From Planctomycetota bacterium (GTDB lineage Bacteria > Planctomycetota > UBA1135 > GCA-002686595), in contig JAKLKU010000018.1 in NCBI GenBank assembly GCA_023150475.1, positions 1 through 64,000 on the forward strand: a stretch of DNA of 64,000 nt, in the 5' to 3' direction. Position numbers and translations under genes: made by a program. The notes beneath the pieces were generated by a model. That model searched no databases and was not told the DNA's origin. It saw only the letters and a program-made list of their open reading frames with translations. Below are positions 36,643 through 45,905 of this stretch, in pieces. Position 1 is the stretch's first letter. The number at the start of each line of letters is the position of its first letter.

Positions 36643-37716
36643 ATGTCGTTTCTCGCTCTCTTCACTCTCGCTCAAGGCCGCACGGAGTCCGGCGACGACC
36701 TGCCGATCTGGAAGATCGCAGGGTTGATCGTCCTCGGCATCCTGCTGCTGATCTTCCTGACGGTCTTCCTGCGTTTCGCGAACCTCTACGTGCGTTCGCT
36801 GTTCACGGGCGCGGGCGTCGGGCTCTTCGACATGTTCGCGATGAGCTTGCGGCGCGTGAATCCGGCGACGATCGTCAACGCGCGCGTCAACTTGGTCCAA
36901 GCGCGCATCACCAGCGTCGACAAGCGCGACCTCGAAGCCCACGTGCTCGCCGGCGGCAACGTCGACCGCGTGGTGCGCGCGTTGATCGCGGCGGACCGAG
37001 CGGGCATCCCGCTCGACTTCCGCGTCGCGAGCTCGATCGACCTCGCCGGTCGTGACGTGCTCGAAGCCGTGAAGACGAGCGTCACGCCGAAAGTGATCGA
37101 TTGCCCGAACCCGCAGAGCGGCAAGACCGAGATCGCCGCGGTCGCGAAGGACGGCATCCAGGTGCTCGCCAAGGCGCGCGTCACCGTGCGCACCAACATC
37201 GCGCGCCTCGTCGGCGGCGCCGGCGAAGAGACGATCATCGCCCGCGTCGGCGAAGGCATCGTGTCGACGATCGGTTCGAAGGCGAGCCACAAGGAAGTGC
37301 TCGAGAACCCCGACCACATCTCGAAGACCGTGCTCGCGCGCGGCCTCGACGCCGGCACCGCGTTCGAGATCGTCTCGATCGACATCGCCGACGTCGACAT
37401 CGGCATCAACATCGGTGCACGCTTGCAGGCGGACCAAGCCGAAGCGGACAAGCGCGTCGCCCAAGCGAACGCCGAGAAGCGCCGCGCGATGGCCGTGTCC
37501 GCGGAACAGGAGTTCAAGGCGCAGGTCATGGAGAACCGCGCGGCGGTCGTGCTCGCCGAAGCCGAAGTGCCGAAGGCGATGGCGGAGGCGCTGCGCTCCG
37601 GCAATCTCGGCGTCATGGACCTCTACCGCCTGCGCAACGTCGACGCGGACACCAAGATGCGCTCCGCGATCGGCAGTGAAGGCGACAAACCTCACACGAC
37701 CGAAGGCCACGGTTGA
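36643..37716 (+). CDS. floA: Flotillin-like protein FloA
   Basis: 357 residues. One N-terminal membrane helix ([20 protein letters not shown]) precedes the SPFH domain and a helical region rich in Ala/Glu repeats ([20 protein letters not shown]). FloA landmarks are [37 protein letters not shown] and [20 protein letters not shown]. The protein scaffolds membrane microdomains. CAGGAG lies upstream of the ATG at 36643 and fixes the start. It is the third gene of the NfeD operon and overlaps the next gene. Confidence 0.94.
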   Translation: MSFLALFTLAQGRTESGDDLPIWKIAGLIVLGILLLIFLTVFLRFANLYVRSLFTGAGVGLFDMFAMSLRRVNPATIVNARVNLVQARITSVDKRDLEAHVLAGGNVDRVVRALIAADRAGIPLDFRVASSIDLAGRDVLEAVKTSVTPKVIDCPNPQSGKTEIAAVAKDGIQVLAKARVTVRTNIARLVGGAGEETIIARVGEGIVSTIGSKASHKEVLENPDHISKTVLARGLDAGTAFEIVSIDIADVDIGINIGARLQADQAEADKRVAQANAEKRRAMAVSAEQEFKAQVMENRAAVVLAEAEVPKAMAEALRSGNLGVMDLYRLRNVDADTKMRSAIGSEGDKPHTTEGHG

Positions 37717-38474
37717 ACGTGCTCGCCGTGTTCGACGTCGACGACCTGATCAAGCTCGCCGTCTTCGTCTTCTTCTTCGCGCTGCCGGTCGTCAAGTCGA
37801 TCCGCGACGCGAAGAAGAAGCAGGACGAAGCGCGTCAACGGCTCGATCGGGCGCCGACCACCGACACGTCGTCCGAGGACGAAGGGCGCGCGGCCTGGGA
37901 AGCGCTGTTGCGCGGCGAATCGGTCGCGACGCCGAAGGACACGCTCGAACTCGAGACCGTCGAGACCGCGCCGGCACCGCAAACCGCTTCGGCCGCGCCT
38001 CCCGCTCCACGGCGCACGTTCGAGGAAGTCACGCCCGAGCGGCCGTACGCGCCCGAACTCGGCCGCGAGTCCGAGCTCTCCCGCGTCCCGCGAGGCGTGC
38101 TTTCCTCGGAGGGCTCCGCGCCGGAGGGCCGCGAGGTGCTGACGGAGTCGGCGCCGCTCACGCGCTCCCGGCCGTTGACCTCGACGGAGCCGCTGACCGC
38201 CGCGCCGGCGTTGACCGAGGCCCCCGCACTCGACGCGGCGGGCGCGCTGACCGACACGCCCGCGTTCGAGGGCGCGTCCCTCGCCGACCTCGTGTCGCAA
38301 GGCGGCTACCGTGGGCTCGACGTCGCCGCGGCGGCGGATCCGGGCGCGCGCACGGGGCGCCGAATGACCCTTTCCCGCGCCGAGCTGCGCCGCGCGATCG
38401 TGCTCCAGGAAGTGCTCGGCCCGCCGGTGTCGCTGCGCCACGCCCACCTCGCGGACGCCGGCGCGGTGCGATAG
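37713..38474 (+). CDS. Membrane-anchored protein with hexapeptide repeats, linked to floA
   Basis: 253 residues, no family recognised. An N-terminal helix ([20 protein letters not shown]) anchors it, followed by a charged segment and a long disordered region. Residues 147-188 consist of seven consecutive six-residue units around x-[PA]-L-T-x-x. The C-terminus [20 protein letters not shown] is predicted helical and looks like a binding peptide. It starts at a TTG overlapping the floA stop (TTGA) or at the GTG at 37719, and is the last gene of the operon. A microdomain-associated scaffold role is only a guess from position. Confidence 0.7.
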   Translation: MNVLAVFDVDDLIKLAVFVFFFALPVVKSIRDAKKKQDEARQRLDRAPTTDTSSEDEGRAAWEALLRGESVATPKDTLELETVETAPAPQTASAAPPAPRRTFEEVTPERPYAPELGRESELSRVPRGVLSSEGSAPEGREVLTESAPLTRSRPLTSTEPLTAAPALTEAPALDAAGALTDTPAFEGASLADLVSQGGYRGLDVAAAADPGARTGRRMTLSRAELRRAIVLQEVLGPPVSLRHAHLADAGAVR

Positions 38475-38518
38475 CTCGCGCACCGGCCGAACCTCGCCAC
38501 GCCACCGCCATCCGTAAG

Positions 38519-38998
38519 ATGCCCAAGTCCGATCGCCGCTTCTGGCTGCTCAAGTCCGAGCCGAGCGTCTTCTCGTTCGACGACCTGTGGAACGCCAAGG
38601 GCCGGCGCACCGCCTGGGAAGGTGTGCGCAACTACCAAGCGCGCAACTTCATGCGCGACGACATGCGCGTGGGCGACGGCGTGCTCTTCTACCACTCGAG
38701 CGCGGATCCCACCGGCGTCGCCGGCTTCGCCGAGGTCGCGAGCGCGCCGTACCCCGATCCGACCCAGTTCGAGCCGACGAGCGAGGCGTTCGATCCCGAC
38801 TCCGACCGTGCGTCGCCGACGTGGATCCTGGTCGACGTCAAGGCCCGCGAACGCGCGCCGAAGTTCGTGACGCTCGACGCGCTGCGCGCGAACCCGGCGC
38901 TCGCCTCGATGGGGGTGTTGCGCCGTGGCAACCGGCTCTCCGTGCAGCCCGTGACCGCCGCGGAATGGCTCGCCGTGAGGCGTCTGGCGGGCCTCTAG
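38519..38998 (+). CDS. EVE-domain protein
   Basis: 159 residues. The whole protein is an EVE domain of the PUA-like fold, starting RFWLLKSEPSVFSFDDLWNA and containing AWEGVRNYQARNFMRDDMRV, GVLFYHSSADPTGVAGFAEV and PTWILVDVKARER. Such domains bind modified bases in DNA or RNA through an aromatic pocket. It follows the floA operon after 44 bases. No modification or restriction partner is adjacent, so it is probably the housekeeping thymocyte-nuclear-protein-like type. Confidence 0.92.
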   Translation: MPKSDRRFWLLKSEPSVFSFDDLWNAKGRRTAWEGVRNYQARNFMRDDMRVGDGVLFYHSSADPTGVAGFAEVASAPYPDPTQFEPTSEAFDPDSDRASPTWILVDVKARERAPKFVTLDALRANPALASMGVLRRGNRLSVQPVTAAEWLAVRRLAGL

Positions 38999-39257
38999 GC
39001 TGGGCCCGCGGGCGCTTCGGCTAGCCCGTCAAATCGCGTAAGTCATTGTGCCGCAAGGGTTTGTTGGACGTTGTCCGCACCCTGGACCCCGCCGCGTGCC
39101 TTGCTCGGGGCCGGTTCGCTAGGCTTGGCCCCCGCGTGGAAGCCCCTTGGAACGCTTCCGCGCGGTGTGCGCCGGGGCTAAGGAGGCTCCCCGGCGGCCC
39201 ACCCGAGGGCGCTCGCCGCTCCCATACCCAAGCCAACGATCCGAGGAACGCATACCG

Positions 39258-39446
39258 ATGAGCCAGAACTTCGAGAAGCTCATTCAGACCGTGGAGGCCA
39301 CCCGCGTCGACGTCGAGAAGGCGGAAGCGGGCAACAAGGCCGCTTGCACCCGCGTCCGCCAAGCGATGCAGGACGTCAAGAACCTCGCGCAGGAGATCCG
39401 CAAGGAGATGCTCGAGGTCCGCGACGCGGGCGGCGCGAAGAAGTAA
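39258..39446 (+). CDS. Histone H1/Hc1-like small protein
   Basis: 62 residues, helical and Lys/Glu-rich. The segment KLIQTVEATRVDVEKAEAGN followed by KAACTRVRQAMQDVKNLAQE is typical of the bacterial Hc1-like histone family, which binds DNA and helps compact the nucleoid. Unlike chlamydial Hc1 it has no long Lys/Ala-rich tail; it ends GGAKK. GAGGA lies about ten bases before the ATG. A spacer of about 260 bases upstream and a clear terminator downstream suggest an independent, possibly strongly expressed gene. Confidence 0.85.
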   Translation: MSQNFEKLIQTVEATRVDVEKAEAGNKAACTRVRQAMQDVKNLAQEIRKEMLEVRDAGGAKK

Positions 39447-39474
39447 GCGCTTCCGCGAGAGATTCGCACGCGAA

Positions 39475-39505
39475 GGCGTCGGACGGGCGACCGTCGGGCG
39501 CCTTT
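39475..39505. terminator. Terminator after the histone-like gene
   Basis: GACGG/CCGTC closes a GCGA loop; after one G-G mismatch the stem continues with GGCGTC/GGGCGCC pairing and then AA with TT, followed by TTTG. It separates the histone-like gene from the convergent mqnD and could act in both directions. Confidence 0.75.
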
Positions 39506-39512
39506 GTTCGTT

Positions 39513-40751
39513 TCAAAGCGCCGCGAGCGGCCGCGAGGGCGTCGCGTCGTGGTGCGCGGCGGCGGCGAGCCGCGGGAGCGTGAACCCGGCGCCGTCGCGC
39601 GTGAGCGGCCAGGCACCCCGGACGTCCACGGGCGCGAGCCCGCGGTACAGGTGCGGGAAGAGCGCGCCGCCGCGGGACGGTTCGAGCACGAGCTTCGCAC
39701 GCGTGCTCGCTCGGTCGATTTCGAGGAGCGTGAGCCCGTCGGCGCCTCGGTAGTGGCGCTCCAACGTGCCGGCGAGTTGGTCGGCGAACGACAGGTGGAC
39801 GAATCCGTCGGGCGCGAGCGCCGCCGCGTTGAACGCGTCGTACCTGCCGGCCGCGAGGTTCGCGACGTCGTCGCGGGTGGCGATGCGGAAGAGCCGCGCG
39901 ATGGCGCGCGTCGAGTGGATCTCGAGCTCGGGGGTGCGCTCGCCGTCGAGACCCGCCTCGCGGCGCAGCTCGCCGAGCCTGCGCAGTGCTTCGGCGCCGC
40001 GCGGAGACAGCGCGAACGTCTCGGCGTTGACGTAGAGCTCCACGTGCTTCCACAGCACGTCGTCGTCGAGCTCCTGGGCGTGCGCGCGCATCGTCCCGAG
40101 CGCCTCGTCGCGATGCGCGAAGCCGTACTCGAGCGAGTCGCGCAGCGCCGACGCGAGCCGCGAGAGTCGCGCCGCACCGAGCGACTTCTCCGCGACGATG
40201 CCTCCGAGGGGCAGCGGAAGGTGGGTCTCGCGCTCCCAGTGGAGCCCGAGGTCCTGGACGAGTTCGAGCCCGCGCTCGCGCCACGTGAAGCGAGCTTCGT
40301 GGATGCACGCGCCGAAGTCGGCTTCGCCGCGCTCGAGCGCGCGGACGATCTCGCTGAACACGCGCTGCTCGATTTGGCCCTCGTTCGGATGGAAATGGTG
40401 GAGCAGGAGGTTCGCCGTCGTGCCGGCGCCGGGCGCGAGCACGCGGCCGGTGAGCCTGCCGTCCTCGAGCCGCGCGCCGCGGCGGCCGAGCAAGACCGGT
40501 CCGACGCCGAAACCGAGCGCTGCGCCGACCGGCAACACGCAGAGCTGTTCCGCGAGCGCCAGCGCCGCCGCGAAACTCGCCTTGCCGACCCGCAGTTCAC
40601 GGCGCGCCAGTCGCGCGTTGAGTTCCTCGACGTCGGCGAGCACGAACTCGAACTCGAAGCCGTGCGGGTCGACGCGCCCGGTGAGCAGCCCGTGGAAGAG
40701 GAACGTGTCGTTCGGACACGTCGAGAGCCCGAGCGCGAGCTTCTCGCTCAT
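39513..40751 (-). CDS. mqnD: 1,4-dihydroxy-6-naphthoate synthase (MqnD) fused to a DUF952 domain
   Basis: 412 residues, about 130 longer than MqnD. Residues 1 to about 275 are MqnD: LALGLSTCPNDTFLFHGLLT, LRVGKASFAAALALAEQLCV, LAPGAGTTANLLLHHFHP and ADFGACIHEARFTW with its active-site His. It converts cyclic de-hypoxanthinyl futalosine to dihydroxynaphthoate in menaquinone synthesis. Residues about 286-395 form a DUF952 domain (LFRIATRDDVANLAAGRYDA, FVHLSFADQLAGTLERHYRG, LLEIDRASTRAKLVLEP, LFPHLYRGLAPVDV), normally a free-standing protein of unknown function. No stop or frameshift separates the parts. It overlaps mqnB by four bases. Confidence 0.9.
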   Translation of the reverse strand: MSEKLALGLSTCPNDTFLFHGLLTGRVDPHGFEFEFVLADVEELNARLARRELRVGKASFAAALALAEQLCVLPVGAALGFGVGPVLLGRRGARLEDGRLTGRVLAPGAGTTANLLLHHFHPNEGQIEQRVFSEIVRALERGEADFGACIHEARFTWRERGLELVQDLGLHWERETHLPLPLGGIVAEKSLGAARLSRLASALRDSLEYGFAHRDEALGTMRAHAQELDDDVLWKHVELYVNAETFALSPRGAEALRRLGELRREAGLDGERTPELEIHSTRAIARLFRIATRDDVANLAAGRYDAFNAAALAPDGFVHLSFADQLAGTLERHYRGADGLTLLEIDRASTRAKLVLEPSRGGALFPHLYRGLAPVDVRGAWPLTRDGAGFTLPRLAAAAHHDATPSRPLAAL

Positions 40752-41413
40752 CGCACCCAAGTCTCGCGCTCGAGGACCTCGAGTGCGACCTTGCGCGCCG
40801 CCGAGAGCGCGCTCGGGATGCGCCAGTTCCGCGACTCGCGGTCGCCGACGACGTTGGAGAAGCCCCGCACGATCGCGACGGGGACTCCGGCGAGCGCACA
40901 CGCGAGCGCGACGGCGAAGCCTTCCATGTCCTCGCCGACCGCGGCCGGGAACCGTTCTCGGCGCCACGCGGCTTCGGTCGGATTCGCGGACGCCGCGGCC
41001 GTCGTCACGAGCAGCGACTCCGACGGCCACGCGAGCGCGAGCTCGTCGAAGATCGGCTGCGCGTCCGCGCCTGCCTTCGGCCACTGCGGAAAGCCGAGCT
41101 GCGGCGGCGGCAGGTAGTCACGGCCCGTGCCCACGCCGATGCCGTCGACGGCGACGCGGCCGAAGGCGAGCGCCGAACCGACCGGCGCGCGCTCGGCGTC
41201 GTAGGTGCCGGCGATGCCGACGAGCAGCACACGCGCCGGCCGCAGGACCGCGAGCCGCTCGGCGGTGCGCGCGCCGGCTGCCGCGACGCCGAAGCCCGCG
41301 AGGTCGACCAATCCGGCGCCGACGCCGAACCCGCCGAGGTCGGCGAGGCGCGCACGTTCGAGCTCGGTGGGCACGAGGACGAGGGTCGGGGAGCCGAGCG
41401 ACGGGAAAGCCAT
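40748..41413 (-). CDS. mqnB: Futalosine hydrolase MqnB
   Basis: 221 residues of the nucleoside phosphorylase/hydrolase fold. LVLVPTELERARLADLGGFG, the Gly-rich VGIAGTYDAERAPVGSALAF, and the purine/ribose site EDMEGFAVALACALAGVPVA with FSNVVGDR identify it. It removes hypoxanthine from futalosine, the step before MqnC. GGGGG upstream of the ATG at 41413 marks the start. It is translationally coupled to mqnD. The other futalosine genes (mqnA, mqnC) are not in the window. Confidence 0.9.
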   Translation of the reverse strand: MAFPSLGSPTLVLVPTELERARLADLGGFGVGAGLVDLAGFGVAAAGARTAERLAVLRPARVLLVGIAGTYDAERAPVGSALAFGRVAVDGIGVGTGRDYLPPPQLGFPQWPKAGADAQPIFDELALAWPSESLLVTTAAASANPTEAAWRRERFPAAVGEDMEGFAVALACALAGVPVAIVRGFSNVVGDRESRNWRIPSALSAARKVALEVLERETWVR

Positions 41414-41565
41414 GCGACCCCCATTGTTCGTCGTGCGTTCGAGCGCGCAAGCGGCGGACGGCCGAGCTCGTTCGACCGCGGGCGCGCGAAAGCGTCTGCT
41501 ACCCTCTGCGCGCAAGACGAGCCCTCCAGAGACTCCGCCGGTCCCCAAGCGCACGTGAATCGCCC

Positions 41566-43356
41566 ATGAAGCGTTGCTCCTCTCGACAGCTCTCGTTCCT
41601 CGCCGCACTGCTGGCCGCACTGGCGCCCTTCGCCGGCGGCTGCTCCGCCCCGCACGGCGCGCACTCGACTGCGGCGGTTGCCGCTTCGACCGACGACCGA
41701 GCGAGCGCGTCGGCGCCGGCCGCGCGCGTCGCCGCGGCGTCGACCGAGGCCGAACGGATCCGTGCGCTCGCGGCCTCCGATTCGCGTGTCGCCGAACACA
41801 CGCGGCACCTGTGCCAGGAGATCGGTCCGCGACTGACGTCGTCCTCGGCGCTCCAGCGCGCGATCGAGTGGGCGCGCGACGAGTTCGCGTCGTACGGCCT
41901 CGACGCGCGGCTCGAAGCGTGGGGCGAGTTCCCGGTCGGTTTCGATCGCGGCCCGTCGCGCGGCGCGCTGGTCGCGCCGGAGACGCTGCCGCTCGAGTTC
42001 ACGACGCCCGCGTGGACGCCCGGGACGAGCGGGCCCGTGCGCGGACCCGTCGTGCTCTACCCGAAGAACGAAGAGGAGCTCGCCGCGCTCGCCGGCCGAC
42101 TCGCCGGCGCGTGGGTCGTCACACCGCGTTTTTCCGCCGGCGAACGGCCGGCGCGCGACGTCAAGAAGAAGATCGACGAAGCGCTCGCGGCCGCCGGGGT
42201 CGCCGGGCACGTGCGGCGCGCGGGCTCGCGCAACGGCGAGCTCGTGATCACCGACGGGAACCACGACATCGCGTGGGACGAGCTGCCGAAGAAGGTCGAC
42301 GTGATCGTGCGCGGGGACCAGTTCGACCGCATCGTCGGGCTCGCGCACGCAGGCACGGCCGAGCTCGAGTTCGACCTCGACCAACGCTTCCGCCAGGGTC
42401 CCGTGACGCAGTACAACGTGATCGCGGACCTCGTCGGCAGCGAGCACCCCGACGAGTACGTGATCGTCGGCGGTCACATCGACAGTTGGGACGGCGCGCA
42501 AGGCGCGCAGGACAACGCGACCGGCGTCGCGACCACGCTCGAAGCGGCTCGTCTGCTCGCGAAGTCGGGCGTGCGGCCGAAGCGCACGATCCGGTTCCAA
42601 CTCTGGAGCGGTGAGGAGCAGGGCCTCTACGGTTCGCAAGGTTACGTGCGCGACCATGCCGACGAGCTCGCGCGCATCAGCGCCGTGTTGGTGCACGACG
42701 GCGGCACCAATTGGCTCTCCGGCCTGCGTTGCACTCCGGAGATGGAAACGGATCTGCGGCGCGCGTTCGCGCCGGTGATCGAGCTCGACGCGACCAAGCC
42801 CTTCGAGTTCATCGTCACCGAAGGCTTGCGCAACTCCGGCGACTCGGACCACGCGTCGTTCCTGTCGAAGGGCGTGCCCGCGTTCTTCTGGGAGCAGAAG
42901 GGCGACGCCGACTACGGGTTCATCCACCATACGCAGAACGACGTGCTCGAGCACGTGCGCGACGACTACCAGCGTCACTCCGCCTTGGTGGTCGCTCTCG
43001 GCGCGCTCGGCATCGCGAATCTCGACGGGCTCTTGTCGCGCGAGAACCTCTCCGGCATCGAGCCGCGGCGCATGGGTGTGCAGCTCGAAGGCACCAAGGT
43101 CGCGTCGGTCAACGACGGCGGACTGGCGGCGTCCGCCGGTTGGAAGGACGGCGACGTGATCCTCGCGATCGACGGTGTCGCCGTCGGCTCGCGCCAGGAG
43201 ATCTCCGACACGCTCCAACAGGGCGGGCCGAAGAAGAGCATCCGGCTGAAGCGCGGCGACGGCGAACTCGAGACCGTCCTCGACTGGAGCGAGTCGCCCG
43301 GCGAGAAGGAGCGCGCCGCGCGCGCGGCGAAACGTGCCGCCGCGAGCGGGAAGTAA
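41566..43356 (+). CDS. Secreted M28-family metallopeptidase with C-terminal PDZ domain
   Basis: 596 residues. The N-terminus is a signal with a lipobox-like FAGGC. A PA-like insert lies around 150-260. The M28 zinc ligands are visible: His and Asp in VGGHIDSWDGAQGAQDNATG, the catalytic Glu in WSGEEQGLYGSQGY, a further Asp in GDSDHASFL and His in IHHTQNDVLEHV. Residues about 495-575 form a PDZ domain (GWKDGDVILAIDGVAVGSRQ). It should act as an aminopeptidase/carboxypeptidase outside the cytoplasm. A TACCCT box lies about 60 bases upstream. The MFS gene follows after six bases. Confidence 0.9.
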   Translation: MKRCSSRQLSFLAALLAALAPFAGGCSAPHGAHSTAAVAASTDDRASASAPAARVAAASTEAERIRALAASDSRVAEHTRHLCQEIGPRLTSSSALQRAIEWARDEFASYGLDARLEAWGEFPVGFDRGPSRGALVAPETLPLEFTTPAWTPGTSGPVRGPVVLYPKNEEELAALAGRLAGAWVVTPRFSAGERPARDVKKKIDEALAAAGVAGHVRRAGSRNGELVITDGNHDIAWDELPKKVDVIVRGDQFDRIVGLAHAGTAELEFDLDQRFRQGPVTQYNVIADLVGSEHPDEYVIVGGHIDSWDGAQGAQDNATGVATTLEAARLLAKSGVRPKRTIRFQLWSGEEQGLYGSQGYVRDHADELARISAVLVHDGGTNWLSGLRCTPEMETDLRRAFAPVIELDATKPFEFIVTEGLRNSGDSDHASFLSKGVPAFFWEQKGDADYGFIHHTQNDVLEHVRDDYQRHSALVVALGALGIANLDGLLSRENLSGIEPRRMGVQLEGTKVASVNDGGLAASAGWKDGDVILAIDGVAVGSRQEISDTLQQGGPKKSIRLKRGDGELETVLDWSESPGEKERAARAAKRAAASGK

Positions 43357-43362
43357 CCCGGC

Positions 43363-44736
43363 GTGAGCGCCGCGGACCCGGCTCGTCGAGAGGCGCCGCG
43401 TTGGCTCGCGCGGCTCGGCCTCGCGAGGCGCGAGCACGTCGCGTGGGCGCTCTACGACTGGGCGAACTCCGCGATGGTCACGATCGTCGTGACCGCGGTG
43501 TTCCCGATCTTCTTCGCCAAGGTCGCCGCCGACGGGCTCGAGCCCGCCGCAGCGACGCAGCGGTTCACGTGGACTTCGACGGTGTGCATGCTCGCCGCGG
43601 CGTTGCTCTCGCCGACGCTCGGCGCCGTCGCGGACTTCACGGCCGCGAAGAAGCGCTTCCTCGCGCTCTTCCTGGCCGTCGGCGCGGTCGCGTGCTGCGC
43701 GATGTTCTGGATCGAGCGCGGCGATTGGCTCTTCGCGGCGCTGCTCTTCGCGATCGCGAACATCGGCGCGACGTCGAGCTTCGTGTTCTACGACTCGCTC
43801 CTGCCGCACGTCGCGAAGGGCGACGAGCTCGATCGCGTGTCGACGGCGGGTTACGCGCTGGGGTACCTCGGCGGCGGAGTCCTGCTCGCCGTGGTCCTCG
43901 CGTGCATCCAGCGGCCCGAGTGGTTCGGTCTGCCGCACGGCGAGGGCCTGACCGACGCGGAGCGCACGCTGCCGACGCGGCTCGGTTTCGTCGCCGTCGC
44001 CGTGTGGTGGGTCGTGTTCTCGATCCCGCTCTTCCGGCGCGTGCCGGAACCGCCGCGCACGCTCGAGCTCGACGAACGCGGCGACCAGGCGCCGTTGCGC
44101 GTCGCGTTCCAACGCCTCGCCGAGACGTTCCGCGAGCTCAAGCGCTATCGCCAAGCGCTGCTCCTGCTCGTCGCGTTCCTCGCCTACAACGACGGCATCG
44201 GCACGATCATCCGCATGGCCGCGATCTACGGCGGCGAAGTCGGCATCGCGCAAGGCCATCTCATCGGCGCGATCCTGCTGGTGCAGTTCGTCGGGATCCC
44301 GTTCTCGTTCCTGTTCGGTGCGCTCGCGACACGCATCGGCGCGAAGCGCGCGATCCTCGCGTCGATCGGCGTCTACTTCGTGATCAGTCTGCTCGCGTGG
44401 CGGATGACGAGCGCGGCGGAGTTCTACGCGCTCGCGCTGCTCGTCGGGATGGTGCAAGGCGGCTCGCAAGCTCTGTCGCGCTCGCTCTTCGCGAGCCTGA
44501 TCCCGAAGCACAAGTCGGGTGAGTTCTTCGGCTTCTTCTCGGTGCTCGAGAAGTTCGCCGGCATCCTCGGGCCCGGCGTCTTCGCGATCGCGCAGACCGC
44601 GACCGGCTCGTCGCGCCACGCGATCCTGTCGGTCGTGTTCTTCTTCGCCGTCGGCGCATGGTTGCTGTTGCGCGTCGACGTCGAAGCCGGTCAACGCGCG
44701 GCGGCGGAAGCGGAGCGCGAAGCGACCGGCGCGTAA
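43363..44736 (+). CDS. MFS transporter of the UMF1/Atg22-like group
   Basis: 457 residues with about twelve membrane helices. The family start RREHVAWALYDWANSAMVTI, the loop DSLLPHVAKGDELDRVSTAG, ALGYLGGGVLLAVVLACI and the C-terminal ALSRSLFASLIPKHKSGEFF match the UMF1 group, which includes Atg22 vacuolar effluxers. The substrate is unknown. Its start is a GTG six bases after the M28 peptidase stop, so peptide or amino-acid transport would be plausible. Its last 46 bases overlap the convergent AttH-like gene. Confidence 0.88.
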   Translation: MSAADPARREAPRWLARLGLARREHVAWALYDWANSAMVTIVVTAVFPIFFAKVAADGLEPAAATQRFTWTSTVCMLAAALLSPTLGAVADFTAAKKRFLALFLAVGAVACCAMFWIERGDWLFAALLFAIANIGATSSFVFYDSLLPHVAKGDELDRVSTAGYALGYLGGGVLLAVVLACIQRPEWFGLPHGEGLTDAERTLPTRLGFVAVAVWWVVFSIPLFRRVPEPPRTLELDERGDQAPLRVAFQRLAETFRELKRYRQALLLLVAFLAYNDGIGTIIRMAAIYGGEVGIAQGHLIGAILLVQFVGIPFSFLFGALATRIGAKRAILASIGVYFVISLLAWRMTSAAEFYALALLVGMVQGGSQALSRSLFASLIPKHKSGEFFGFFSVLEKFAGILGPGVFAIAQTATGSSRHAILSVVFFFAVGAWLLLRVDVEAGQRAAAEAEREATGA

Positions 44737-45905
44737 CCGACGAGCTCCACGTACGCGCGGCCGATGGCAGCGCCGCCCTCCGCGCCGGCGAGCACGTCGC
44801 ACGCGCCTTCCCAGTACGGGAACGCGAGCGCGAGCTCTTGATCGGCGAGCCACGGCCGCACTTCGACGTCGACGCTCGCCGACGGGACGCGCACGCGCCA
44901 ACGCGCCGGATAGACGGCGGCGGTGTGCGGACTCGTCCACTGCTCGAGCGCGATGACTTCGAAGTCCGCGACGTCGAGCGCACGGCGCGAACCGGCCGCG
45001 TCGACGAGCGTGCCGGCCGAGAACGGCGCCGCGGAGCCGTCCTCGCGCCGCAAGCGATAGAGCATCAGGTCGCGGCCGTCGTCGAGCGACAGCGCGAACC
45101 AGTCCCAGCCGACGATGCCGGGCTCGAGCGCGCTCGTGCTCCACTCGCGGTCGAGCCACGCGAAGCCCGACACGACGTGTTCCGCGCCGTCGAGCGCGAG
45201 CGTTCCTCGCGCAGGGAGGCGCAAGAGCGAGTAGTAGTACGACGCGTTGCCGTCGCTCGCGCCCTTGCGCGAGAGCCCGACTTCGCCTTCGGCGCCGTGC
45301 GCGACGAGGCGGGTCGTCGGCGCGAGCTCGAGCTCGAGGCTCGCCGTCGCAGTCTGGGCGCGCAGGACGAGCGGCAGGAACTCCGCGCCGACGCTCTCGG
45401 CGCGCCACGGTCCGGTCCACACGGCCCAAGGCGCGTCTCGCGTGCCGGCGAGTCCGAGCGCGGCGCGTTCGAAACGTTCCTCGGCGCGGAAGCGTCGGCC
45501 CGCTTCGTCGGTGATCGCGAAATGCGCGAGGTACACGTCGCGCGCGGCCCAAGCGGAGTCCTCGGCCGGCGGCTCGAAGGCGAGCGCGCGGCGGAAGAAC
45601 GTCAGTTCGAAACCGAAGCGTCGGCCCGCGTCCGTCGCGAGCTGGCCGGTGAAGTACCACCACTCGGTCTGGAACTCCGGATGCGAGCCGTGGTCGCGCG
45701 GGAACTCGAAGGGGCGCGGTGCACGCGCGCGTTCGAACCGCGCGTCCGCGTCCGCGGTGAGCGCCGCGATCGGTGAAGCGCGCGTCTGGCTCTGTTCCGG
45801 CTCGGTGTCGAGCGCGTGGAACGTCCACACCGCGGCGAACCCGAGCAGCGCGAGCAGCAACGGCGCGCGCAGGAGCAGTCGCAGTCGTCCGGCGGACACG
45901 CTCAT
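44691..45905 (-). CDS. AttH/CrtC-like lipocalin-fold exported protein
   Basis: 404 residues. An N-terminal helix (LLLRAPLLLALLGFAAVWTF) anchors or exports it. The two-lobed lipocalin fold of the AttH/CrtC group shows at HPEFQTEWWYFTGQLATDAG, RFGFELTFFRRALAF and GFAWLDREWSTSALEPGIVG followed by WDWFALSLDDGRDLMLYRLR. CrtC proteins hydrate carotenoids, but AttH-like members next to FtsX/LolD-type ABC genes are thought to bind lipidic ligands, which fits here better. It overlaps the permease by four bases (ATGA) and is the last gene of the five-gene operon. Confidence 0.88.
   Translation of the reverse strand: MSVSAGRLRLLLRAPLLLALLGFAAVWTFHALDTEPEQSQTRASPIAALTADADARFERARAPRPFEFPRDHGSHPEFQTEWWYFTGQLATDAGRRFGFELTFFRRALAFEPPAEDSAWAARDVYLAHFAITDEAGRRFRAEERFERAALGLAGTRDAPWAVWTGPWRAESVGAEFLPLVLRAQTATASLELELAPTTRLVAHGAEGEVGLSRKGASDGNASYYYSLLRLPARGTLALDGAEHVVSGFAWLDREWSTSALEPGIVGWDWFALSLDDGRDLMLYRLRREDGSAAPFSAGTLVDAAGSRRALDVADFEVIALEQWTSPHTAAVYPARWRVRVPSASVDVEVRPWLADQELALAFPYWEGACDVLAGAEGGAAIGRAYVELVGYAPVASRSASAAAR

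Noticed and set aside
41005..45828. A 1600-codon minus-strand frame
   Set aside because: Antisense to the M28 peptidase and MFS genes, with shadow composition and no domains.
44691..45905. Carotenoid 1,2-hydratase (CrtC) of a carotenoid pathway
   Set aside because: No carotenoid genes are near, and the operon with LolD/FtsX-type ABC genes fits the AttH branch of the fold better.
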